A DNA stretch of 64,000 nucleotides from Caprella mutica (taxonomy: Eukaryota > Arthropoda > Malacostraca > Amphipoda > Caprellidae). Each line of letters begins with the position of its first letter. Position 1 is the first letter of the stretch. This document shows positions 49,401-58,799 of this stretch, piece after piece. The DNA lies in the NCBI GenBank assembly GCA_947561585.1, contig CANNZV010001818.1, positions 1-64,000 on the forward strand, read 5' to 3'. Made by a program: the position numbers and the translations under genes. The notes under the pieces are model-generated. The model had not been told where the DNA came from and did no database searches. It saw only the letters and a program-made list of their open reading frames with translations.

Positions 49401-52400
49401 CCATTTAACTCAAAATTCAGTTATTAGGCAGACACCCTTATAGAGTTTTGGGAGAATATTTATCCATTTTACTTTGGATTCCTGGCGTACTCCCCAATTA
49501 CGCACTTCCCTATTCTCTTTAAATACATGTTAGTAATTTATATTTATAATTTCCAGGTATGTACTTTCATGGCTCAAAGTGCAATGGACTATCTGAAGAA
49601 GGTTACGAGAAGAAGTGTGATGTATTCAGTGGACATTATTGCTGTGGAACTGAATGGTGTGGAGGATCTGCGGCTCATTGTGAATGTAACGGATGTGTTG
49701 ACCAAAGAGGTAAGGCTTTGCTGGATGTACTCTCTCTTTTTAATTACAGTAGGGGAAGATGAGGAACAATGGGACAATTATTTCAAATCATCTGTGAAAC
49801 ATATATTTTCCGCTTGAGAATTAAAAATATATTATGAAAATATACTTTATTCTCTCATCTATTAAATAATGCTTTTGAAATTAATGTAACTCTTTCCGTT
49901 GACTGGAGAAAAAAATAATAATCAATAATAAATGTCCCAAGTAACCCTAGTGGTGACTGGTGGGGCACACTGAGACAGGCTCTGGGGCACAATGGGACGA
50001 TTAACTTAACTTATATAAAATCAAAGTTATTATCAAATTTTAAATTGGAGGTTTTCATCTTACTGGTTCAGCACCTAATCGGTTTCAACAGGATCATCTT
50101 TTTGGCATTCAGCTTCACCGAAGCAAAACCACTTGATCTGAATTGAATAGTCTTCTTAAATATGATATCTCAAAATCATCATCCATATCTTTTTTTTCAG
50201 TGATGATTCCTACATAATAAGATTTTGGCTCTGTTTTTAATTCAACAAGGTCATAGTTTTCAATAACTGGCTCATTTACTAGAGTCAGGAAGTCCTTATT
50301 TCTTCGTCCAGTTAAAATATAATCGTTGATTTCATCAGAAGAATGATCAGACAAATCCAATTCGTCTTCATCGGATGGGGATAGGGTAGTGGTGGTAGTA
50401 GTAGGTTGGATGAGAGGTTAGTAGAAATATATCAGCCAATATGGGAAAGCAACAGGGATGAGAGATGGAAAAATATAGAAGGGACTTAGGGAAACAGCTA
50501 GCTATGAGAGATAGGATCTCTTCTGCATTTTCATTGATGTACCACTTATAACAAGTTTAATTGCTGCCCCCATAGCAGCTTATGACGCCATCCCACGATC
50601 TGTCCTTGTTCTGGATCGATGCATCTTGCAACTGTAACATATAGCTGATTGAATAAGTTCAAAACCGAGTTCATTGGAACATACTAGGGTTCAGTAGAAC
50701 ACTGTCCCAGTCTTGACAGTTTTTACTGTCCCAAAGAACCCCATGGCGCCATTTTGTGAAATATTGCAAATTACTAATCAATTGAATGAGATTGTACAAA
50801 TAGAAGCTAGGTACGCTAACTATAGATCTATATCCTCAGTTTAAGAGTTACACGAAACACTGACTGATTTAAATAAGTCATTAATTACATTTTTAATTCC
50901 TTGCAAAAAATTTACTTGACTCACCTGGAAAACGAATTTTTCCTTTTACGGTGCAACCGTCGCAACATTACATTTATCGGTGATGCGAGATGGTGAGCTG
51001 CTAATAGAAGATTACTATCCTAGACGATTGACTAAAATTACCTTATACTGAAAGTGTTATTTTGACTGTCCCATTGTGCCCACTGATGCCCACCTTACCC
51101 TACTGGAAAAATTATTATCGAAATTTTGTTTCCAAAAAGGTTAATTAAACAAATTTTCTAGATTGCAATCGGATTTATTTTAATACACTGATTTAGTGAT
51201 ACGTCTTGATCATTCTTTAACACTTAGTTTGACAACATTTAGCATCCGTAAGTGCTTCAACATCGTGTCTTGCTCACCAGTGCTGGTATACAATGGGACA
51301 ATTTTTTTGTTTTTAAATTTTTCTAGTCAATAGAATATGTGATAGCATTCTAGTTAATTTCATGTTATAAAGAAATATTTATTTTTCTGTGTTTTTGTCC
51401 CATTGTTGACCATCTTCCCCATATATAATTTCTATTGATTTAAAATCTGATTTTAATCGGAAATCATATGTGAAGATCTTTATGCCTATAATATTTTCAA
51501 ATATTCCTTTTTTTTCAATCTGAACAGGAAAAGTAGAAAGTCATAGATATTCTAAACTGAGTCTACATTTTGTAATTGCATTCTAATATATTCGTGCTAA
51601 TATATCATCATTATGCATGGTGTCAACACCATACAGCCAGCAACTGAAAAATATAGTGAATAGTTTCGAAAAGGGACAGAATGAATTAAAGTTTTAAACA
51701 AATGCTCATTAAAGTCCCATTTACACAATTTAACCTCCAATGTTGGGCGTTTTACAATTTTTCACAATTCCAAGAGAGCTTCCACTGTGTGTAAACCGAG
51801 TTTCAATGCAATTGGAATACCTATTTTGGTAGTTATTCCGAATCTACCATCAATATTAATTTTTATGCTTCTTGTTCTTGGTGCACAACTTCAGTCTACA
51901 CGATTAACTTTATTTTATGAAATATTTAGGTTAGTATAATATCATACATCAAATTAAATTCAATGCAAAAGATTAAAGTTACAATGCGCATACTATATAG
52001 CATATCAATTGTCCGCATGACAGTTTGTCGCATGGCAGTTGTCCGTATGGCCGTTGGTCGCATGGCAGTTGTCCCTATGTCAGTTTTCCTTGAACCGTTA
52101 TACGGTAATACCATTTCCTAATGTCTTCTCTGATATGTTTATAAAAATATGTCCAAAATTCTTATAATTACCCATAATATCCATTTAAAAAGTTACTAAC
52201 ATTGAGGTGTTACTAATTTAATGTTCTTCGCAGAGAAAGGATTTGTTCAGCTGTGGATTGGCTTAGAAATCGTGTCTGGCATCTGGACTTGGCAGGACGG
52301 AAGGACAATGGAAGCCACTGCAAGCAATCCTGAAGGTTACGGCTGTGTTTCCTTGGCCTTGTCGCCCCTGAAGAAGGATCAGCTTTACCTGTTGCCTACA

Positions 52401-52499
52401 GACTGCTCCGAAAAACTTGGTTCTTTCTGCACAGACTCTGACCACTGGCAGAACACGAAACTAAGGAGAGAAATCGACCAGGCAACAAATACATATTAA
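46474..52499 (+). CDS. Secreted PAN-like / C-type lectin-like protein with hevein-like exon, copy B (five exons)
   Basis: Predicted exons: 46474-46615, 48752-48904, 49068-49241, 49557-49709, 52234-52499. Total 888 bases, 295 residues. Exon lengths 1-3 equal those of copy A; exon 4 is one codon shorter and exon 5 one codon longer. The signal peptide matches copy A exactly. Exon 2 differs from copy A at about one residue (DEISLV for DETSLV). Exon 3 has GCFYAEE and FDEAKSICPSGSSLYVAEN. Exon 5 has LWIGLE, WTWQDGR, YGC, TDC, SFC. Splice signals match: GTAAGT, GTGAGA, weak GTTCGT and GTAAGG donors; TTGCAG, TTCCAG and TTCGCAG acceptors. The same in-frame stop (49291) follows exon 3 if its donor is not used. 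Upstream it lacks the copy A TATA box and has ~150 extra bases before the start codon. Amino-acid conservation and intact frames suggest a functional gene; function is inferred from domains only. Confidence 0.78.
47860..48130. repeat. Inverted pair of TTTCGGCAAATTTG-type tandem repeats in intron 1 of copy B
   Basis: The left tract (47865-47990) has ~20-base units with ACCGAAAA and GACGAATT. The right tract (48030-48130) has the opposite orientation (GTTTCGGCGAATTTG), ending CCGCCGGATACCA. The same terminal sequence is at 56510-56605, ending CAGCCGGATACCA. They look like the two ends of a small foldback element. The GC-richer sequence at 47590-47830 and 48135-48350 may belong to it. Confidence 0.55.
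49557..49709 (+). other. Hevein-like cysteine-rich cassette exon, copy B
   Basis: Acceptor ATTTCCAG, donor G/GTAAGG, 153 bases, phase 1 at both ends. Core YCCGTEWCGGSAAHC, then CECNGC. Cysteine order equals copy A but with CC-x4-C instead of CC-x5-C, one residue shorter in the loop that holds the aromatic ligand residues in hevein. One Trp is kept. The flanking KCNGLSEEGYEKKC is well conserved with copy A. Confidence 0.7.
49752..51420 (-). mobile_element. DNA transposon relic in intron 4 of copy B, 1.67 kb
   Basis: Inverted termini GGGGAAGATGAGGAACAATG at left and the complement of CATTGTTGACCATCTTCCCC at right. Inner inverted matches GGGGCACAATGGGAC (near 49983) and GTCCCATTGTGCCC (near 51067). 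Left flank ends in TA. A minus-strand frame at 50115-50360 may be the C-terminal end of its transposase. It is absent from copy A, so it inserted after the duplication. Confidence 0.68.
50115..50360 (-). pseudogene. Transposase C-terminal remnant candidate
   Basis: An 81-codon frame containing KSYYVGIITEKKDMDDDFEI then SYLRR, resembling the yYvG.v......v.flrr tail segment found in some insect DDE transposon proteins. No catalytic part is present. Assignment is from pattern memory only; it may be unrelated. Confidence 0.35.
52015..52090. repeat. Short ~17-bp tandem repeat GGCAGTTGTCCGCAT
   Basis: Five copies (GACAGTTTGTCGCAT, GGCAGTTGTCCGTAT, GGCCGTTGGTCGCAT, GGCAGTTGTCCCTAT, GTCAGTTTTCC), homologous to the tract at 38075-38130. 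It accounts for the minus-strand open frame here. Confidence 0.8.
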
Positions 52500-52712
52500 A
52501 TACAATTATTTTATTTACAAATTCAACTAGAAACTGAACGACCTATCAATTCACCATACATACATTTAATTACATTTATCATAAACTTTATTAACTTTGA
52601 ACTTTCAGAAACTACCATGAATATAATTCATGAATAGAACCATGAATATAATCTTAAATCATCATACCTTTCAAAATAATTTTTCAGATCTGACAAAATT
52701 TAACAGCTTAAT

Positions 52713-52718
52713 AATAAA
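52713..52718 (+). terminator. Polyadenylation signal candidate, lectin copy B
   Basis: AATAAA 214 bases past the stop codon, the first clear match in the downstream sequence. Confidence 0.35.
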
Positions 52719-52907
52719 CATATTTTCGTGAATAACAAATGTCCAAATATGCTTCATTATCGAGACCTAAAGTCAAGGTCACACAGCCCAAACTTTGTTG
52801 GAGCGTTCCTTGAAAAGAAGGAGTTTGAACCGAATTTCTATAACGTACGTTACCGCGCACGAAAAGGAAAACAAATCGTGGTAACGCGAGAGTTGTTAGA
52901 GCGGCCA

Positions 52908-53389
52908 AAGATCATTGAATATAGGAAGATGTTTCACTAATACGTGGACGCTAGTGGCCAAATAATTATTTAACTGAGAGCGTGTCAGCCAATCAGAGAG
53001 AGGGGTACCGTGACGTCACATATTACAAACGTACAAACAAACGAATATATGTTTGGTAATTATTTGGCCACTAGCGTCCACTTAGCAGCAGGGCTGCCGA
53101 AAGTATTTTGCTGATAGTACCAGATTAGAAACTGAAAAAGTACTAGATTGGACACAAAAGTACCAAAAACCTTAAATTTCCACGATTTCATCGTTTTTTT
53201 TACTTTTTGTTCGTCAAAATTTAAAATTTTCTTGAAAAATGAGGTTATTAGGGAGAGGAAAAAGTACTAATCTGGTACTTTAAAAAAAAAGTGAGACAAC
53301 AAAAGTACCAAATCTGGTACAATAGTACCAGGTTCGGTAAGCCTGCTTAGCAATGAAACATCTTCCTATATTCAATGATCTGTGCTTCA
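52908..53389. mobile_element. MITE with AGATCATTGAATATAGGAAG termini
   Basis: Left end AGATCATTGAATATAGGAAG (52910), right end CTTCCTATATTCAATGATCT (to ~53387). Inside the left half is a 138-base inverted structure (52944-53081) with arms GTGGACGCTAGTGGCCAAAT. It carries a CCAAT motif (52989) and the palindrome TGACGTCA (53011). The right half has repeated AAGTACCA-type motifs. Confidence 0.68.
53011..53018. promoter_or_regulatory. Consensus CRE palindrome within a MITE
   Basis: TGACGTCA, the full cyclic-AMP response element consensus, lies 18 bases after CCAAT (52989-52993). The neighbouring copy has a mutated TGGCGTCA at 53989. Functional use is unproven. Confidence 0.3.
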
Positions 53390-53486
53390 GTCACAGATCA
53401 TTGAATATAGCAAGATGTTTTAACTGCTACGTGGACGCTAGTGGCCAATTAAGCGTATCAGCCAATCAGAGAGAGGGGTACCATCA

Positions 53487-53977
53487 AGGTTCATAGACTA
53501 TAACAGGTTAAACGAATAGAAATAGTACGAAATGTTACTAAGAACTGAGTTTACAAATTCTTTATATGAAAACCTATTCTTTAGATTAAAACCTATGAAA
53601 CTTATGTTACAAATAATTGACATTTTACATTGTTCATTTCTTATTTTATTATTGCAATATTGCGTTTGTTCTTATTTTAATTTTTTTTATCTACAGTAAT
53701 TTAAAGCGGATGAAAATGTTGACCAGTGCCCATTAATCAACGGACAACGACGTGAATAGTAGTTAGCTTTTTGTTCCTTTAACAGTGGTAATAACCATTT
53801 CTTTGAAATATTTTTTATACCATTCGATAGATTATTAAATTCTAAAGGATTCTATTCTGACTCACGCGCAGGTTTAATCTGTCGTTTAAGAGATATTCAA
53901 GAAGGAAGACAGAAAATGTTGTTTTCTCAATTGCAATTTTTTCCCCGTTCGTTTAACCTGTTATAGTCTATGAACCT
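53487..53977. mobile_element. Inverted-repeat element CAAGGTTCATAGACTATAAC, ~490 bp
   Basis: Termini CAAGGTTCATAGACTATAAC and GTTATAGTCTATGAACCTTG, 30-base near-perfect inverted ends. GGGGTACC occurs immediately on both sides, consistent with an ~8-base target duplication of the host site GGGGTACCGTG. No coding content. Confidence 0.7.
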
Positions 53978-54228
53978 TGGGGTACCGTGGCGTCACATAT
54001 TTACTACAAACGTACTAACAAACGAGTATATGTACATATATAAAACGGTCAGAGCTACATTTTTTTTACTACCAATAAGGGGAAAACAAATTAGTAATGT
54101 AAATTTTAATTTTCAGGAAAAAAAGTTAATTTAAGTTTAATATTTTAACGTATATTTATTATAAATAGAAAACAAGAATCGAAGTCGGAACTAAAATATT
54201 TTGAGCAAACTGAATAGTGACTTATTAG

Positions 54229-54410
54229 TAGGGTTGTGACAATATGCAGATAAAATCATAGATCTTACGAATATCATAGACGAAACGAAATGAAATGGTA
54301 TCAAGTACTATAATATACCGCTGAATTAAAACGTTTAAATAGACTTTAATTCATTCCGTCTATAATATTTCCAGGATCTATGATTTTAAACGCATATTGT
54401 CACAACCCTA
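54229..54410. mobile_element. hAT-type MITE, 182 bp, perfect 8-bp target duplication
   Basis: Termini TAGGGTTGTGACAATATGC and GCATATTGTCACAACCCTA, flanked by CTTATTAG at 54221-54228 and 54411-54418. A related terminus (ATTATCACAACCCTA) is at about 56944-56960. Confidence 0.85.
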
Positions 54411-54997
54411 CTTATTAGCTCTGAATAATGACTCATTAACTGTTCAGTCTCAACGCCATTGTGCAAGTCTTTAACCACAGATTGTAATCATGTTTTCTCA
54501 CTTTCTGGACAAAAACAACCGATCTTTAAATGTATTGATACAATTATTGATAAATGAACATTTTCGTACATTGCCCATTTCTCACTAGTTTAATATTTAT
54601 GAAAGATACAATTATTATTAAATTTAGTCATAGAATACAGAGCACGTCCGCATGCTAACGATGTTGCATCAGAAATAAACCGACGCTCCGCGGCTCTAAA
54701 TTCATACTGAACACACGTACAAAACATGTACAGAACAGAAATAATTATATTACTTAAAAATATATAATTTTATTATCAGTTTAATATCATAAATGAATAT
54801 TTTGATTTTAAATAGCGTATTAAGTTCAATATCATTCTGTTTATGTCGTTTTTGAATAAATAAAAATAAGTAATGTATCAATCGTAATTCGGAGGCAACT
54901 CCAAGTATACGTCACGGTACGGACGATCCCGGTACCAAGTGTCGCTAGAAAATTGAAAATACTGTAGTGCGACATCTTCCTATATTCAATGATCTGT

Positions 54998-57020
54998 GGA
55001 GCGGCGTTCTACGCGTGTGGGCGTTGGCTCGTTGGGGGTTTAAAGTTGGTATAGCGGTATACTGCTTTTGACTATGGAGCTGAGCAGATGGAATCTAACA
55101 GAATATCTGATAGATTTTTGATAAAAATCGATAGTTTTGTTAAAAATTGATAGGAACTTTGCTGGAGCATTCCTGAAGCGAGGACAAAAACTCATCACAG
55201 CTTGTTATCGTTCTCTAGAAGTTGGCCCCCATTCAGAAAACGCCGTATACGCTCAACCACCGCTTATGTTCAGTCCTACTGCTCCGTAAGTTTTGAACTG
55301 CAGAAAATATTACGACCGGTGAGGAGCGTCAATTTGGGGCAAAGTTCGCCACTGCCCCAACAATGCCCAATCAAAACATGGAACTATTAGACACAAGTTC
55401 GTGGACGTTTGGGTCCGCTAGGTCAACGCTAAATCTTGAACGCTGGCCCCTCCGTTGCTTCACCACTTTTGCCCAGAAGGTGATTAAACGTTGCACAAAC
55501 TTTGGTGAAGCAGTGTTAGGCGTTTTATGTGCGGACACAGGATTGCTGGAACTGTGTCGGGCGTTGAAGCAGCAATCCATTGCGGTGATGAAATTTGATT
55601 TGGCTTGGTATGGAGGTCGCACAGCTCCCTATCGCTAAACCAACAGCTGTGCACCGCTATGAAAAATACCAAGTTTTCGATTGTTTCCCCATTTTGTGTG
55701 AGAAAAAAGGAATATAAACAATTTTGTACAAAATAGAATACAGCGTCCACGAAAATGCTTCTAGATTTTCCAAACTTTGACTAGGACCGGAGCTGAAATA
55801 CACCCAATACTCAATTAGGTATTCTCATTATTTAATAGCTTTAAATTATACAGTAAATTTAGTGAATGTAAAATCAAGTTAAATGTATGATCAATCTTTA
55901 TTAAAATTAATTAATATTTTCCATTTCTCTAACAATTTCAATTTTAAAATTTTCTTATTGAATCTGTTTCTGTAGTAAGTAATATTAATTAATTGCTAGG
56001 GTTTTGAAAATATTCTTATAGAAATATGCTTTATATTCTCTGAAAAATTTTCTCCATATTCTCTAAATATTATTCTTTTATGCTCCGAGATCTGCTTAAT
56101 ATACTTATACATATGCATTTTATGCTCAATTCATAAAATTGCTGTAGTTCGATTGATGACAATGATAAGGGATATTAGCAAGTCACATAAATCATATTTG
56201 AATGCCTATCTCATGTTTCGGTGCAATAGAAATCTTCGAAAGTTTAAACAAAGATATTATACTACTGTAAAATACACCACTTTAGCAAATTTATATTTTA
56301 AAAGAGCGTTATGGTGCCATCTGGATTTGAAAGGGGAACTAGAGAAACAACAACTTTTGGTGTTGATCAAAACATTGAAAGTTTCAGTATTCAGGCACTA
56401 GTTCTAAATATTTATTAAGGTTTTATGTGGATGGTGAAATTATTGAATTAATTCCATATCTCCTATATTAACATTGACGTGCAATGTTTTGATCAACAAC
56501 TTTGACATCGACAAATTTGGGTTTCGGCAAATTCGTATTCGGAGAATCCGGTTCGGTGAATTTGGTTTTGGTAAATTCGTTTTTGGCCAATCAGCCGGAT
56601 ACCATATAATTGTAGGTATTTTGCGCTAATACGTGGAGTATCTCTGAACAGAAAATATATTAGTTTCCTGAAAAATATTATTTATTCATGAAAAGAATAT
56701 AAATTTTTATAATAAGAACATAAAACTTTAATAAAAGAATAGAAAACTTTGAAAGAATATGAAGGTTCAATAAAAAATATGAATTTTCAATAAAAAGAAT
56801 ATATATTTAATTAAAAGAATATAGTTTGAATTAAAAAAATATAGTTTGAATTAAAATAATATATCTTTAAAAAAAAGATTATATCCTTCATAATAGGAAT
56901 ATGCTTTATTTCATATATGACCAAGATTTTATTATGCTAAAAGCATATTATCACAACCCTATTAATTACTGTGCAATCCAAATCGACAGAATGTGATAGT
57001 TAGGTAATAGGTTTGTATTT
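54998..57020. other. Unassigned repeat-like region, GC-richer at 55000-55640
   Basis: Bases 52780-52812 (AACTTTGTTGGAGCGTTC), 55150-55172 (AACTTTGCTGGAGCATTC) and 55498-55512 (AACTTTGGTGAAGC) share a short motif, suggesting repeat-derived sequence. Overlapping frames on both strands give no recognisable protein. Two inverted 16-base pieces GTTGATCAAAACATTG/CAATGTTTTGATCAAC sit near 56363 and 56481. 56505-56605 is a TTTCGGCAAATTCG tract ending CAGCCGGATACCA. Confidence 0.45.
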
Positions 57021-57027
57021 TTGTTTC

Positions 57028-57129
57028 TAATATTAGAAGTTATTTAAACTCTGCGTTGAAGGTTTTTTTAGGTTTCAAGCATTCGAAAAAAAAACCTTCA
57101 ACACAGAGTTTAAATAACCTCTAATATTA
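57028..57129. repeat. Long near-perfect hairpin (~43-base arms)
   Basis: Arms 57028-57070 and 57085-57129, about two mismatches, short loop. The arm sequence (TATTAGAAGTTATTTAAACT, CTGCGTTGAAGG) also starts the MITE-like segment at 13990, whose right end is near 14203. This is probably a MITE reduced to its two ends. Confidence 0.75.
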
Positions 57130-57466
57130 TGGGTATCTCGTTGAGTATGAATCTTTTTAATCAAATTTATATTTCTATTTTCCAAAGATTCATGATTGAA
57201 GTAGAGTTGTTTTCATAAGTGAGAAGTTTACCAACGGAAAATTAACCATTTACCACATATTATTTCTCAATTATAAACATAAGTTTATCTGGTAATGTAT
57301 TCACATTTATCTCATATATCAGTTTGTTTGTGCACTATTTAAGCGCAATGACGATGTATAAATTTTCATTAGAATTCATAGCACTCAACACACCAACGAG
57401 TAACAGCCAATTTAAATGTCAAGTTAAGGAGTGATATATCTTATGGAAATATATTGTGAGCTTTTA

Positions 57467-58310
57467 GTGTTGTGGTCTAACCACACCTAAACAATAAATA
57501 TTATATTTAAATTCATTGTGTTTTTTAGTGTTGTGGTCTGACCACTCCTAAACAATAAATATTATATTTCAATTCATTGTGTTTTTAAGTGTTGTGGTCT
57601 GACCACTCCTAAACAATAAATATTATATTTCAATTCATTGTGTTTTTAAGTGTTGTGGTCTGACCACTCCTAAACAATAAATATTATATTTCAATTCATT
57701 GTGTTTTTAAGTGTTGTGGTCTGACCACTCCTAAACAATAAATATTATATTTCAATTCATTGTGTTTTTAAGTGTTGTGGTCTGACCACTCCTAAACAAT
57801 AAATATTATATTTAAATTCATTGTGTTTTTAAGTGTTGTGGTCTGACCACTCCTAAACAATAAATATCATATTTCAATTCATTGTGTTTTTAAGTGTTGT
57901 GGTCTAACCACTCCTAAACAATAAATATTATATTTCAATTCATTGTGTTTTTTTAGTGTTGTGGTCTGACCACTCCTAAACAATAAATATTATATTTCAA
58001 TTCATTGTGTTTTTAAGTGTTGTGGTCTAACCACTCCTAAACAATAAATATTATATTTCAATTCATTGTGTTTTTAAGTGTTGTGGTCTAACCACTCCTA
58101 AACAATAAATATTATATTTCAATTCATTGTGTTTTTAAGTGTTGTGGTCTAACCACTCCTAAACAATAAATATTATATTTAAATTCATTGTGTTTTTTTA
58201 GTGTTGTGGTCTGACCACTCCTAAACAATAAATATTATATTTCAATTCATTGTGTTTTTAAGTGTTGTGGTCTGACCACTCCTAAACAATAAACATTTTA
58301 TTTAAATTCG
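57467..58310. repeat. ~60-bp satellite, about 14 units
   Basis: Unit contains GTGTTGTGGTCTGACCACTC, CTAAACAATAAATATTATAT and TTCAATTCATTGTGTTTTTA. Each unit holds the inverted repeat GTGGTC/GACCAC. Variants have TCTAACC for TCTGACC. Confidence 0.93.
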
Positions 58311-58640
58311 TCAATAATAGTATACATGAAATATGAATTTTAAATTCGTATCGATGATACCACCAATCAAAGTAACCAGATAAATCAGCGTTCGTACCAC
58401 AAATTCACAATGAATGTATTTTAATGCTTATTTTCAAGGAGTTAATTAAAAAAAATATTGAAATTCACGCCCTGCATTTAATTCACATCTGGTAATTAAA
58501 ACTTTAGTCTAGTTAATTAAGTTTTCATCATTGGTTATATTATATCGCGTCTTGCAGGACGGATGATTCCTTATTTTGGGGTCATTTAACTGGCAATTTG
58601 AATGGAGTAACTGAAACAAAATAAGGTTTTCGCTGCAACA

Positions 58641-58795
58641 ATACTTCTCTCTAGTGTAGTTTATTATAACTCTATGACTACTTCTCTCTAGTGTAGTTTA
58701 TTATAACTCTATGACTACTTCTCTCTAGTGTAGTTTATTATAACTCTATGACTACTCTTAGTGTAGATTATCATAACTCTATGTAGTGAACCTAA
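58641..58795. repeat. ~47-bp tandem repeat, 3.5 copies
   Basis: Units ACTTCTCTCTAGTGTAGTTT plus ATTATAACTCTATGACT, the last one shortened. Confidence 0.88.
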
Positions 58796-58799
58796 ATTT

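Larger units (their letters stand above)
53394..54997. mobile_element. Second copy of the same MITE family, enlarged by insertions
   Basis: Left end CACAGATCATTGAATATAGC (53395), right end CTTCCTATATTCAATGATCT (to ~54995). It includes the same CGTGGACGCTAGTGGCCAA and CCAATCAGAGAGAGGGGTAC stretch. It is interrupted at 53487-53977 by another inverted-repeat element and contains an hAT-type MITE at 54229. Confidence 0.6.

Noticed and set aside
55202..55750. Overlapping frames on both strands in a GC-richer patch
   Set aside because: No domain and no splice-site support; shared short motifs point to repeat-derived sequence.
57467..58310. CRISPR-like array
   Set aside because: The units are continuous near-identical satellite without unique spacers, in a eukaryotic context.
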